A DNA stretch of 64,000 bases, from the NCBI RefSeq assembly GCF_001315015.1, contig NZ_CP012917.1:189001-253000 (forward strand), read 5' to 3'. Within the stretch, counting starts at the first letter, position 1. The number at the start of each line of letters is the position of its first letter. A model generated the notes under the pieces. The model was not told the DNA's origin. It saw nothing but the letters and a program-made list of their open reading frames with translations, and did no database searches. Both the position numbers and the translations under genes were made by a program. Of this stretch, positions 38,341-46,347 are shown in pieces. Source of the DNA: Azospirillum brasilense. GTDB taxonomy: Bacteria > Pseudomonadota > Alphaproteobacteria > Azospirillales > Azospirillaceae.

Positions 38341-39149
38341 GCGGCGGCCTTTCCGAGATAGGCTTCGGCGACCTGCCGGTTCTCAATGATTTCGGCCGGC
38401 CGGCCCTCGGCCAGCTTGCGGCCGAAGTTGAGGACGACGATCCGGTCGGACACCGACATGACCAGATCCATGTTGTGCTCCACGATCAGCAGCGCGTCGA
38501 TGCTGCGCCCGATCAGCGTCTTCAGCACCGCGCCGAAGGTCCCGGCCTCGTGGCTGTTCAGCCCGGCGGCGGGCTCGTCGAGCATCAGCAGGCTGGGCTT
38601 GGCGGCCAGCGCCACCGCGACCTCCAGCAGGCGCAGCTCGCCGCAGGACAGCAGGTGCGCCGGGGCGTTCATGCGCTGGGCCAGACCCATTGTCTCGACG
38701 ATGGCGGCGGCGCTCTCCCGCGCCTCGCGCTCGGCGCGGCGCACCGCCTCGCCGGGGAAGAAGGTGGCGAGGAGGGATTGCCGGCTCGCCATGTAATGGC
38801 CGGTCAGCACATTCTCGAAGACCGTCAGCCGCTTCATGACGTTGGTCTTCTGGAAGCTGCGGACGAGGCCGAGCCGGGCGATGGCGTGGGGCTTGCGGTT
38901 GGTGATGTCCTGCCCCTTGAAGCGCACCCGTCCGTTGCTCGGCGCGTAGAAGCCGGTCAGCATGTTGAAGCAGGTGGTCTTGCCGGCGCCGTTGGGGCCG
39001 ATCAGGCCGACGATCTCGCCGGGCTCGATGTGGAAGCTGAAGTCCTTGACCGCGGTGATGCCGCCGAAGGTCATGGTCAGGTCGTCGGCGCGCAGCAGCG
39101 GCTGCCGGTTCGCGGTCGGCTCGGTGGCCGGCTCGGGGGTCGCCGTCAT
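38337..39149 (-). CDS. LIV-type ABC transporter ATPase, LivG-like (nicotinate operon)
   Basis: This 270-residue ATPase has Walker A GPNGAGKTT, the Q-loop region VRSFQKTNVMKRLTV, an unusual signature LLSCGELRLLEVA where LSYGEQR is normal, and Walker B LLMLDEPAAGLN with LIVEHNM. Start and stop overlap the neighbours by ATGA on both sides. The altered signature sequence is worth noting but LivG signatures vary. Confidence 0.93.
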   Translation of the reverse strand: MTATPEPATEPTANRQPLLRADDLTMTFGGITAVKDFSFHIEPGEIVGLIGPNGAGKTTCFNMLTGFYAPSNGRVRFKGQDITNRKPHAIARLGLVRSFQKTNVMKRLTVFENVLTGHYMASRQSLLATFFPGEAVRRAEREARESAAAIVETMGLAQRMNAPAHLLSCGELRLLEVAVALAAKPSLLMLDEPAAGLNSHEAGTFGAVLKTLIGRSIDALLIVEHNMDLVMSVSDRIVVLNFGRKLAEGRPAEIIENRQVAEAYLGKAAA

Positions 39150-40117
39150 ACGGTGCGCTCCTTCGCGGCGTTGAGGGTCGGCTTGGCGGCCTGCTGCTCG
39201 CGGCGCAGGGCGATGAAGCCCATCAGGCCGTTGGGCAGGAACAGGACGATGGCCATGACGATCAGCCCGAACAGGGTGAGGCGGAGTTCCTGCACCTCGC
39301 GCAGATATTCCTCCAGCACCGTCACGATCACGGCGCCGGCCAGCGGGCCGATCAGCGTGCCCTTGCCGCCCAGCAGCACCATGATGATCATCGTCGCCAT
39401 GAAGGCGAAGCGGAACACCTCCGGCCCGACGAAGGAGATGTAGTGGGCGTAGAAGCCCCCGGCCAAGCCGGCCAGGAAGGCGCCCAGGACGAAGGCCTGC
39501 ATGGCCGTGCCGAAGGGATCGACGCCGATGGACTGCGCGACGTAGCGGTTCTCGCGCACCGCCACCGCCGCCCGCCCGGCGTTGGAATAGACGAAGCGGT
39601 AGGAGAGGTAGAGCGCCACCGCGGCGATGCCCAGCACGATCAGGAAGAAGCCCGCCTTGTCGGTGACGGCCACGTTTCCGAAGAGATTTTGGCCGACGCC
39701 CGCCAGACCCATCGGGCCGTTGGTCACCGCGATCCAGTTGTTGGCGACGATGCGCAGCACCTCGGCGAAGGACAGGGTGACGATCACGAAATAGGGGCCT
39801 TGCAGACGCAGCGTGATCGCCCCGATGGCGAAGCCGAAGACGGCGGAGACCAGCCCGGCCAGCGGGATCGTCACCCACATCGGCATCCCCGCCTGGGTGG
39901 ACAGCAGCGCCGCCGTGTAGGCGCCGGTGCCCAGGAAGGCGGTGTGGCCCAGCGAGAACTCGCCGACATAGCCGACCACCAGATTGAGGCTGCTCGCCAG
40001 CACCGCGTAGAACAGCGCCATGATGGCGAGGTGCAGGATGTACTGGTCCGACACCGCGAAGGGCAGAAGCGCCGCCCCCGCCAGAAAGGCCAGGAGGATG
40101 TTGCGTTCCAGGGTCAT
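39146..40117 (-). CDS. LIV-type ABC transporter permease, LivM-like (nicotinate operon)
   Basis: This 323-residue membrane protein has about nine hydrophobic segments. Motifs are LNLVVGYVGEFSLGHTAFLG at about residues 45-65, LQGPYFVIVTLSFAEVLRIV in the middle and VLLGGKGTLIGPLAGAV near the C-terminus. It starts one base after the LivH-like stop and ends overlapping the LivG-like gene. It forms the channel with the LivH-like subunit. Confidence 0.94.
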   Translation of the reverse strand: MTLERNILLAFLAGAALLPFAVSDQYILHLAIMALFYAVLASSLNLVVGYVGEFSLGHTAFLGTGAYTAALLSTQAGMPMWVTIPLAGLVSAVFGFAIGAITLRLQGPYFVIVTLSFAEVLRIVANNWIAVTNGPMGLAGVGQNLFGNVAVTDKAGFFLIVLGIAAVALYLSYRFVYSNAGRAAVAVRENRYVAQSIGVDPFGTAMQAFVLGAFLAGLAGGFYAHYISFVGPEVFRFAFMATMIIMVLLGGKGTLIGPLAGAVIVTVLEEYLREVQELRLTLFGLIVMAIVLFLPNGLMGFIALRREQQAAKPTLNAAKERTV

Positions 40118-40118
40118 G

Positions 40119-40991
40119 TCAGGCCCTTTCCGTGCGGATCGAGAACAGGCCCTGGGGCCGGAACAGCAGGATCAGGATGACCAGGACGAAGCCGATGACG
40201 TCCACCATGCCCATGGAGACGTAGCCGCCCCACATCGCCTCGGCGACGCCCAGCAGCAGTCCCCCGGCAATGGCGCCGGCGAAGCTGCCCATGCCGCCGA
40301 GGATCACCACGACGAAGCTCTTCAGGCTGATGAGCCCGCCGACCGACGCCTGGGCGGAGTAGATGGAGGCCAGCAGCATCCCCGACAGCGCGGCCAGCGT
40401 GCAGCCCAGCGCGAAGGTGGCGGCGTAGACGTGGCCGGTGCGGATGCCGGCGAGGCTGGCGGCCATCGGATCCTGGAAGGTGGCGCGCATGGCGGCCCCC
40501 AGCCGGGTCCGGCGGATCAGCAGATGGGCGCCGACGATCAGCGCGATGCCCACTCCCACGGCCAGCAGGCGCAGCTTGGTCACCGCGATCGGGCCGAAGA
40601 ACAGCGGCCCTTCGGCCACCGCGCCGGCCACCTTCATGGGCGCCGGGCCGACCAGCAGGAGCGTGCCGTTGACCAGGAAGATCGACAGGCCGATGGTCAG
40701 CAGGATGCCCGGCTCCTCACCCTGGCCGCGCACCCGCTCGATCAGGAAGCGGTCGACCAGCCAGCCGACGGCGGCCATGAAGGCGGCGACCACGATCAGG
40801 CCGCTGAAGAAGTCGAGACCCAGGTAATTGGTGACGAACCAGCCGCTGACCCCGCCCAGCATGTAGAATTCGCCATGGGCGAAGTTGACCACGCGCATCA
40901 GGCCGAAGATCAGCGTCAGGCCGAGGGCGGAGAGCGCGTAGAACACGCCCATCACCAGCCCGTTGGCCAGGAACTGCGGAAAGAGATCCAT
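40119..40991 (-). CDS. LIV-type ABC transporter permease, LivH-like (nicotinate operon)
   Basis: This 290-residue permease has LANGLVMGVFYALSALGLTL at the N-terminus and VVNFAHGEFYMLGG soon after, the LivH signature. ATFQDPMAASLAGI and VVVILGGMGSFAGAI are in the second half. The ATG at 40991 gives the family length; an in-frame start at 41042 adds a non-hydrophobic tail and is less likely. A palindromic element of 151 bases separates it from the binding protein gene, so the operon may be transcribed through it with reduced efficiency. Confidence 0.93.
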   Translation of the reverse strand: MDLFPQFLANGLVMGVFYALSALGLTLIFGLMRVVNFAHGEFYMLGGVSGWFVTNYLGLDFFSGLIVVAAFMAAVGWLVDRFLIERVRGQGEEPGILLTIGLSIFLVNGTLLLVGPAPMKVAGAVAEGPLFFGPIAVTKLRLLAVGVGIALIVGAHLLIRRTRLGAAMRATFQDPMAASLAGIRTGHVYAATFALGCTLAALSGMLLASIYSAQASVGGLISLKSFVVVILGGMGSFAGAIAGGLLLGVAEAMWGGYVSMGMVDVIGFVLVILILLFRPQGLFSIRTERA

Positions 40992-41060
40992 GACGTTCTC
41001 GCAAAAGCAGGCCCGCACAAACGGTGCCGTTGGGACCATCACCGGGGCGCGCCGAAGGCA

Positions 41061-41211
41061 ATCGCATTTGAAGTCCCCTCTCCCCTCTGGGGAGAGGGTT
41101 AGGGTGAGGGGGTTGTGCTTTTGCCGGACGTATCGTCTTGCACATCCCCCTCACCGGCCCTCCGGGCCACCCTCTCCCCAGAGGGGAGAGGGCTATTTGG
41201 CCAAATGCGAT
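41061..41211. repeat. Dispersed palindromic element, copy B (151 bp) with perfect terminal inverted repeats
   Basis: The element is bounded by ATCGCATTTG (41061-41070) and CAAATGCGAT (41202-41211), a perfect 10-base inverted repeat. Inside are inverted arms CCCTCTCCCC/GGGGAGAGGG at each end. It is nearly identical to copy A at 2855-3001. It contains no ORF and sits between the binding-protein and permease genes of an operon, like a small non-autonomous transposable or REP-type element. Confidence 0.88.
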
Positions 41212-41232
41212 GGCCCTGGCGGCGTTCGCCGG

Positions 41233-42369
41233 TCAGTGCGGCGCGTCCACCGGGGTGGAGGCGATCACCTTCGGTTCGCCCTTCTCGATCCGCACCAGCA
41301 CCGCGTCGAAGCCGTAGGCCTGGCCCTTGTCGGTGAACTTGTAGACGCCGTTCGGCGCCTCGTAGCTGGTCTTGGCGAGCGACGCCCGGATGGCCTCGGC
41401 GTCGGTGCCGCCGGCCCGCGCGATGGCCTGCCCGGCGATGTTCAGCGCGTTGTAGCCGGCGGCGCCGTACTTGCCGGGCTTGATGCCGTACTTCGCCTGG
41501 TATTTCTGGACGAAGGTCTGGTTGCGCGGGGTGTCCATGCTGGAGGCGTAGGGGACGGCGGCGTGGATGCCCTCCGCGGCCTCGCCGGTCAGGTTGATGA
41601 AGTCCGCGGTGGCCCAGGAGCCGACGCCGAACACCTTGGTGTCCAGCCCCATCTCGCGGATCTGCTTGACCAGGATGGAGCCGTCCTGTGTCTCCGCGGC
41701 GACGAACACGCCGTCCGGCTTGGCGGCGCGCAGCTTGGTCAGCAGCGTGAAGAAGTCGGTGGCGCCGTGGTCAAAATACTCGGTCAGCACCGTCTTGACG
41801 CCCAGCGCCGTCAGGTCGCGGGAGAATTCCTCAACCCCGCCGCGGCCCCAGTCGTCGTTGACGCCGATGTAGGCGACCTTGGTCAGCTTCAGGTCGTTGG
41901 CGAGGATCTTGGCGAAGGCCTCCGCCATCAGCGCGTCCGTCTCGGCGGCGCGGAAGAAGTAGGGGTTGCCCTGCTCCGTCAGGCTGGCCTTCGACGACAC
42001 GCCGGTGATCAGCGGCAGCTTGTACTTCTGGGCCACCGGCATGATCGCCGCGGTGGCGGAGCTGCAGAAGGCGCCGACCAGCGTGACGACCTTGTCCTTC
42101 TGCACCAGCTTTTCGACGGCGTTGACCGAGTTGGCCGGCGTACACTGGCCGTCCTCGACGATCAGTTCGATCTTTTTGCCGAGGACGCCGCCTGCGGCGT
42201 TCATTTCCTCGACGGCGAGCCGGGCGCCTTCCACCACGGACTTGCCGTTGTAGGCGACCGATCCGGTCAGCGGCTGGACCAGCCCGATCCTGACCGTGTC
42301 CTGCGCCTGCGCCGGAACCGACGCGGCGACGCCGGTCAACAGCAGGCCGCCCAGTACCACGTTTCTCAT
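41233..42369 (-). CDS. Periplasmic binding protein of the LIV-type transporter (nicotinate operon)
   Basis: This 378-residue protein has a signal peptide of about 22 residues ending in PAQA. The mature start DTVRIGLVQPLTGSVAYNGK is typical of HAAT receptors; GVNDDWGRGGVEEFS is the usual middle motif. A GGGAGAG site precedes ATG 42369. It is the first gene of the transporter and nic operon on the minus strand. Nicotinate or 6-hydroxynicotinate is the likely ligand from context, although LIV receptors usually bind amino acids. Confidence 0.92.
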   Translation of the reverse strand: MRNVVLGGLLLTGVAASVPAQAQDTVRIGLVQPLTGSVAYNGKSVVEGARLAVEEMNAAGGVLGKKIELIVEDGQCTPANSVNAVEKLVQKDKVVTLVGAFCSSATAAIMPVAQKYKLPLITGVSSKASLTEQGNPYFFRAAETDALMAEAFAKILANDLKLTKVAYIGVNDDWGRGGVEEFSRDLTALGVKTVLTEYFDHGATDFFTLLTKLRAAKPDGVFVAAETQDGSILVKQIREMGLDTKVFGVGSWATADFINLTGEAAEGIHAAVPYASSMDTPRNQTFVQKYQAKYGIKPGKYGAAGYNALNIAGQAIARAGGTDAEAIRASLAKTSYEAPNGVYKFTDKGQAYGFDAVLVRIEKGEPKVIASTPVDAPH

Positions 42370-42509
42370 CTCTCCCTCCGCGTTCGACGGTGATGTCGCG
42401 ATGACGGCGAATGACGATTCCCTGTCGGCGCCCCGCCGCTCTCGGCGTGGGCGCGTCGGCCCGTTGCAGGAACGCGCGCCGTCCGATGCGGCAACCGTTC
42501 CCGTGTTTT

Positions 42510-42527
42510 ATTATACGGCCAATTAAT
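42510..42527. promoter_or_regulatory. Candidate TetR operator in front of the nicotinate transporter genes
   Basis: ATTATACGGCCAATTAAT lies 141 bases before the binding-protein start, in the AT-rich leader. It matches the perfect palindrome at 43047-43064 at 13 of 18 positions. It probably marks the promoter of the transporter and nic genes. Confidence 0.4.
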
Positions 42528-42636
42528 TATGCAGGGATGCTAACGGTCGCGTCGCGGCGCTGTCAATCGCTTTTCCGACGAAGGCGGTTGGGGATTTTTT
42601 TGCGGCTGTGTTTTGGCGCCGTGTCCGGCGCGCTCC

Positions 42637-43026
42637 TCAGCGGAGCGCGTCGAGCGTGTCGGCGTTGGGGCAGAGCCGGGCGTGCTCCGGCTGCGTGCAG
42701 CCTTCGGCCAGCAGTTGGCGGCAGGTGCGGGCGCCGCGGCAGAGCGCGCAGACGCGCTGCAGATCGTTCAGCAGGTCGGGGCGGTCCTGCTCCACGGCGG
42801 CGCCGTCGACGCCGTGCAGCGCCATCGCGGCGGGAAGCAGCGCGCCGACATGACCGGCGCGCAGCACGGCCGGCGCGGTCAGGTCGGTCAGGCCGGCGTC
42901 AGCCAGCACGCGGTCGCGGTCATGCGGTGCCAGCGCCTGGAGCGCGTCCAGGGACCGCGCGCCGCGCCAGCTGCGCAGGAGTTTCGCGCACAGGCCCTCA
43001 TGCGGCGCGGGGGCGGGGATGGTCAT
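42637..43026 (-). CDS. DUF6455-like small protein
   Basis: This 129-residue soluble protein has a cysteine motif CALCRGARTCRQLLAEGC and the C-terminal CPNADTLDALR, which I associate with DUF6455 proteins of Alphaproteobacteria. Cysteine spacing suggests a metal or disulfide site. A GGAG site precedes the ATG at 43026. A perfect palindrome of 18 bases lies just upstream. Function unknown. Confidence 0.7.
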   Translation of the reverse strand: MTIPAPAPHEGLCAKLLRSWRGARSLDALQALAPHDRDRVLADAGLTDLTAPAVLRAGHVGALLPAAMALHGVDGAAVEQDRPDLLNDLQRVCALCRGARTCRQLLAEGCTQPEHARLCPNADTLDALR

Positions 43027-43046
43027 GGGAGTCTCCGAAGCGGGTT

Positions 43047-43064
43047 ATTAATCGTTCGATTAAT
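43047..43064. promoter_or_regulatory. Perfect palindrome upstream of the DUF6455-like gene
   Basis: ATTAATCG-TT-CGATTAAT is a perfect inverted repeat with a two-base centre. It lies 21 bases before the ATG of the DUF6455-like gene and resembles the sites at 42510 and 37519. It is a likely operator of a TetR-family protein, possibly the one at 32062-32838. Confidence 0.5.
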
Positions 43065-43119
43065 ATTCGCCGTCGGAGCGCCCGGCGCCTTGATGTGGAT
43101 CAGCCGCGCCCGGTTTTTA

Positions 43120-43398
43120 TCACGAGGCCGGACGTGTCCCGATGCAGCGCACGGCGTAGCGCCGGAAGCCGAAGCCGGACTCGCCCTCGCAACGCTCGAC
43201 CAGGAAGGCCGCGCGCCTTGTGACGATGCGGCTTCCCATGGCGAGCGGGGCGTCGTGCGCCAGTTCCAGCATCATGCGCTGCTGGCGCTGCGGGTGGGAG
43301 AGCAGCAGGGCGCGGGCCTTGCCCAGCCGCCGCCCCTCGGCATCGCGGCAGCGGGCCGGGACCTCGAACATCCAGAAGGCGAGCGCGGCTTCGGACAT
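43120..43398 (-). CDS. Hypothetical protein, 92 residues
   Basis: I do not recognise this protein. It is basic and soluble, with ALAFWMFEVPARCRDAEG near the N-terminus, central RIVTRRAAFLVERCEG, and three cysteines. An AGGA site eight bases before ATG 43398 and good codon use support it. It lies on the same strand as, and after, the amidohydrolase gene, with a 140-base repeat-bearing gap between. Confidence 0.6.
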   Translation of the reverse strand: MSEAALAFWMFEVPARCRDAEGRRLGKARALLLSHPQRQQRMMLELAHDAPLAMGSRIVTRRAAFLVERCEGESGFGFRRYAVRCIGTRPAS

Positions 43399-43439
43399 GG
43401 GCGGAGTCCTCGTGGGATGGGGGGTGTTCGGGTGCCGAC

Positions 43440-43528
43440 GCTGCCCCCACCCCGGCCCTCCCCCGCTTCGCAGGGGAGGGAGACTGTCCCCTCCCCCGCC
43501 CAGCGGGGGAGGGTTAGGGTGGGGGCGA
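43440..43528. repeat. GC-rich palindromic repeat
   Basis: Two long complementary arms, CCCCCACCCCGGCCCTCCCC and GGGGGAGGGTTAGGGTGGGG, enclose a second stem of CCCTCCCC type. It forms a long double hairpin after the amidohydrolase stop and may act as a transcription end. It is related to 31955-32035 and 36216-36263. Confidence 0.7.
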
Positions 43529-43538
43529 GTCCGCCGCG

Positions 43539-44810
43539 TTACGCCGCCACTGGAATCGGCTTCGGCAACAGCGGGCTGTCGACCTCCTGCACCACGCCGT
43601 CGCGCAGCGAGAAGGCCGGGACGATCATCTCCGGCGCGGTCACCCGCTCGCCGCTGTTGTCGCTGAGCTGCCAGCGGCCGGCCTTGACCTCCAGAACCGC
43701 CACGTCGGCGGCCATGCCCGGAGTCAGCGCGCCGATCTCGTCGGCCATGCCCAGCATGGCGGCGGGGTTGCTGGTCACCGTCTTCAGAACGTCGCCCAGC
43801 GCCATGCCGAGGGTCAGCAGCTCGGTCATCGCGTGGGTCAGGCTGAAGGGGGCGACGCCGTAGAAGGGGTTGGCCTCGCGGTCGCCGCCGGCACCCGTGA
43901 CCGGGGCCTTCACGTTGTAGCCGTGCAGGTCGGCGCCCAGCGTGTAGGGCAGGATGCCCGCCGCCAGTGTCCGCCGCGCCATCTCGAAGCTGAAGTGCGA
44001 GCCGTGGCCGACGTCCACGGTGAGCCCGCGCTCCAGCGCCTTGTAGATGACCGGATGCACCTCGCCGGTGCGGGTTGAGATGAAGCCGCCAGGGTGGCGG
44101 GTGAAGGGATGGGCCAGGATGTCCCGCGAATCCAGCAGCGGGACCAGCTCCTCCACCAGCATGTCGGGATCGACGGCCTCGCCGCCCTCGACCTCCGGCC
44201 AGAGCTGGCCGAGATGGACATAGAGCGGCACGCCGATGCCGTCGGCGATCCGCTTGGCCTGCTTGATGACGTCGAGGCCCCAGCGCGAGGCGCCGCCGAC
44301 CTCCGCGTGGGCCTTGATGCCCTTCACGATGTCGCGGTTCTCGCGCCCGACGCGGATGGTGGCGTCCACATCGACGCAATCCGGACGGTAGAGCTGCGGG
44401 TAATAGTGCCCCTCCAGCCCGCCGACCAGATAGGCCGACAGGAAGCACAGCGTGCGCGAGCGCGCCGGCTCGGCGATGAAGCGGCGGAAGGCCGGCAGGG
44501 TCATCAGGCTCGGCCCGCCCTGATCGACCAGCGTCGACACGCCGGAGCGCACGCCCACCATGTCCGGGTTCAGCCCGAAGCGCCCGGTGACCTTTTCGAA
44601 GACATGCGCGTGGGTGTCGATCAGGCCCGGCGTCACGAGCTTTCCGGTCACGTCGAGGATGGTGTCGGCGGCATCGTCGGGCAGCCGTTCCGCGACCGCC
44701 GCGATGCGGCCCTTCGCGACCGCCAGATCGCCGACCAGATCCAGCCCGTTGGCCGGATCGAGAATCCGTCCGCCGCGGAGCACGAGGTCGAACGTGTGCG
44801 TCTCTGACAT
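43539..44810 (-). CDS. Amidohydrolase/deacetylase family metal-dependent hydrolase
   Basis: This 423-residue dihydroorotase-type TIM-barrel enzyme has the metal motif GLIDTHAHVF at about residues 60-69. The bridging lysine is probably in VKGIKAHAEVGG, and later histidines lie in PLYVHLGQLW and LAHPFTRHPGG. The D in TLGADLHG near 290 is the catalytic aspartate. The family cleaves cyclic amides, hydantoins, D-amino acid amides or related C-N bonds. It is transcribed away from the TauE/HpxW operon, sharing a promoter region with a three-site palindrome array. That suggests a role with those genes, for example in opening a ring amide. Substrate unknown. Confidence 0.88.
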   Translation of the reverse strand: MSETHTFDLVLRGGRILDPANGLDLVGDLAVAKGRIAAVAERLPDDAADTILDVTGKLVTPGLIDTHAHVFEKVTGRFGLNPDMVGVRSGVSTLVDQGGPSLMTLPAFRRFIAEPARSRTLCFLSAYLVGGLEGHYYPQLYRPDCVDVDATIRVGRENRDIVKGIKAHAEVGGASRWGLDVIKQAKRIADGIGVPLYVHLGQLWPEVEGGEAVDPDMLVEELVPLLDSRDILAHPFTRHPGGFISTRTGEVHPVIYKALERGLTVDVGHGSHFSFEMARRTLAAGILPYTLGADLHGYNVKAPVTGAGGDREANPFYGVAPFSLTHAMTELLTLGMALGDVLKTVTSNPAAMLGMADEIGALTPGMAADVAVLEVKAGRWQLSDNSGERVTAPEMIVPAFSLRDGVVQEVDSPLLPKPIPVAA

Positions 44811-45488
44811 AACCCACCTTCTTGCGCTGATTTTTATCTGGCCGTCCTTTCAGCAAGCGTCATGCCAGGGTGGGCGGGAGGCGGCAGGGCGCACAAAACT
44901 TCAGCATACTGACGAATGACCGTCCGTTGGGCATTCGGTGGTCAAAATACGCACAATACGGCATACCACGGCATGCGCCGCCGCCCGTCGATGCCCAATT
45001 TTCCGCAGTATGCTGATGATTCGCGGTGCGGCGGCGCGGCACGGCACCCTGCCACCAATTTGTGCACGAATACAGAAGCCGAGGCGGAAATCAGGGGTTT
45101 CCAGAGACTCCTGGGTCGGCCCGCCGTCGCCGCGCCGGGGCATGCACGGGCTCTTCACGAGCATCATCATATCATCAGCATGCTGATGAATGCCCGCGCA
45201 GCAGGCAGAGGTTGCGCAGGAATGAAGCGGAAGGCCGGCCCGCTCGGAAGTCGCAATTATTTGTTTTTTCTCAAATGGATGCTGGCCGTTTTCCGGCGGC
45301 CGCGTGGCCCCTCCGTCAATCCGTTTGCCCAACATTAGGGCGATTTTCGGCCTTGGCGCCACGCCGCGCCTTCCTTCCCTTCGAACCGAAATGCGCAGTG
45401 TTCTGCCGGTTGGCACGGCGTTCGCAAAGGGAGGGGAAACCAACGGAAAAAGTCGGATATCCATAAAAATGAGAGGGTTTCTGCATTT
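44811..45488. other. 678-base divergent intergenic region without a gene
   Basis: It separates the amidohydrolase gene (minus) from TauE (plus). No ORF here has convincing signals. It contains three copies of a palindromic motif at 44901-45188, direct GGCATACC/GGCATGCG pairs at about 44960-44977, and AT-rich patches at 45254-45275 and 45461-45470 that suit promoters. Such a long leader points to complex regulation. Confidence 0.6.
44901..45188. promoter_or_regulatory. Three related palindromic sites between the amidohydrolase and TauE genes
   Basis: The sites are TCAGCATACTGA (44901-44912), the inverted match CAGTATGCTGATGATTCG (45006-45023) and the perfect 16-base palindrome CATCAGCATGCTGATG (45173-45188). 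The first two share the 11 bases CAGTATGCTGA exactly, on opposite strands. The spacing suggests a multi-site operator for a dimeric regulator, for instance the MarR protein at 58840-59325; this is inferred. Confidence 0.5.
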
Positions 45489-46340
45489 GTGGCGGGGCAT
45501 TCCGTGACCGGGCTGGGGATCGCGGCGGTGCCGCAGCTTCCCATCCTCGGCGGCGGGCTGCTGCTGGCCGGCGGCTTCGCCGGGCTGGCGGCGGGCATGA
45601 TGGGGGTGGGCGGCGGCATCGTGATCGTGCCGGTGCTCTATCACCTGTTCACCGCGCTGGGCGTGGACGAGGCCGTGCGCATGCACGTCGCGGTCGGCAC
45701 CTCGCTCGCGACCATCATCGCCACCTCGCTGACGTCGCTGAGCGCCCACCGGCGCCGCGGCGCCGTCGACGGCGACCTGCTGCGCGCCTGGGGGCCGGCG
45801 ATCTTCCTCGGCGTGCTGGCGGGAACGGCGGTGGCCGGCGTGGTGCGCGGCCCGGTGTTGACGGCGGTGTTTGCCGGGATGGCGGTCCTGGTCACGCTGC
45901 ACATGCTGTTCGGCAAGCCCGAGTGGCGCATCGCCGACGGCCTGCCGAGCGGCGCGCCGCGCCAGGGGCTGGCCGGCAGCATCGGCATGATGTCCGCCAT
46001 GATGGGCATCGGCGGCGGCACGCTCAGCGTCCCCATCCTGACCCTGTTCGGCTACCCGATCCACCGCGCGGTCGGCACGGCGGCGGCGCTCGGCTTCATC
46101 ATCGGCGTGCCGGGAACGGTGGGCTTCGTGCTGACCGGCTGGAACGTGCCGGGCCGCCCGGATTTCAGCTTGGGCTACGTCAATCTGCTGGGGCTGGCGC
46201 TGATCCTGCCAGCTTCCATGGCCATGGCGCCGCTCGGCGCGCGGCTCGCCCATAGCCTCGACACCCGCGTCCTGCGCCGCGTCTTCGCCCTGTTCCTGGG
46301 TCTGACCGCGGCGCGGATGATCCACGGCCTTCTTCCCTGA
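45489..46340 (+). CDS. TauE/SafE family sulfite/organic-anion exporter-like membrane protein
   Basis: This 283-residue protein has about eight hydrophobic segments. The duplicated family pattern is seen in AAGMMGVGGGIVIVPVLYH and later MMSAMMGIGGGTLSVPILT. It exports anions such as sulfite, sulfoacetate or related acids. The start is uncertain: GTG at 45489 or GTG at 45504, the latter with GGCGGGG upstream. The HpxW-like gene follows eight bases after the stop. Confidence 0.88.
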   Translation: MAGHSVTGLGIAAVPQLPILGGGLLLAGGFAGLAAGMMGVGGGIVIVPVLYHLFTALGVDEAVRMHVAVGTSLATIIATSLTSLSAHRRRGAVDGDLLRAWGPAIFLGVLAGTAVAGVVRGPVLTAVFAGMAVLVTLHMLFGKPEWRIADGLPSGAPRQGLAGSIGMMSAMMGIGGGTLSVPILTLFGYPIHRAVGTAAALGFIIGVPGTVGFVLTGWNVPGRPDFSLGYVNLLGLALILPASMAMAPLGARLAHSLDTRVLRRVFALFLGLTAARMIHGLLP

Positions 46341-46347
46341 GGTTCCC

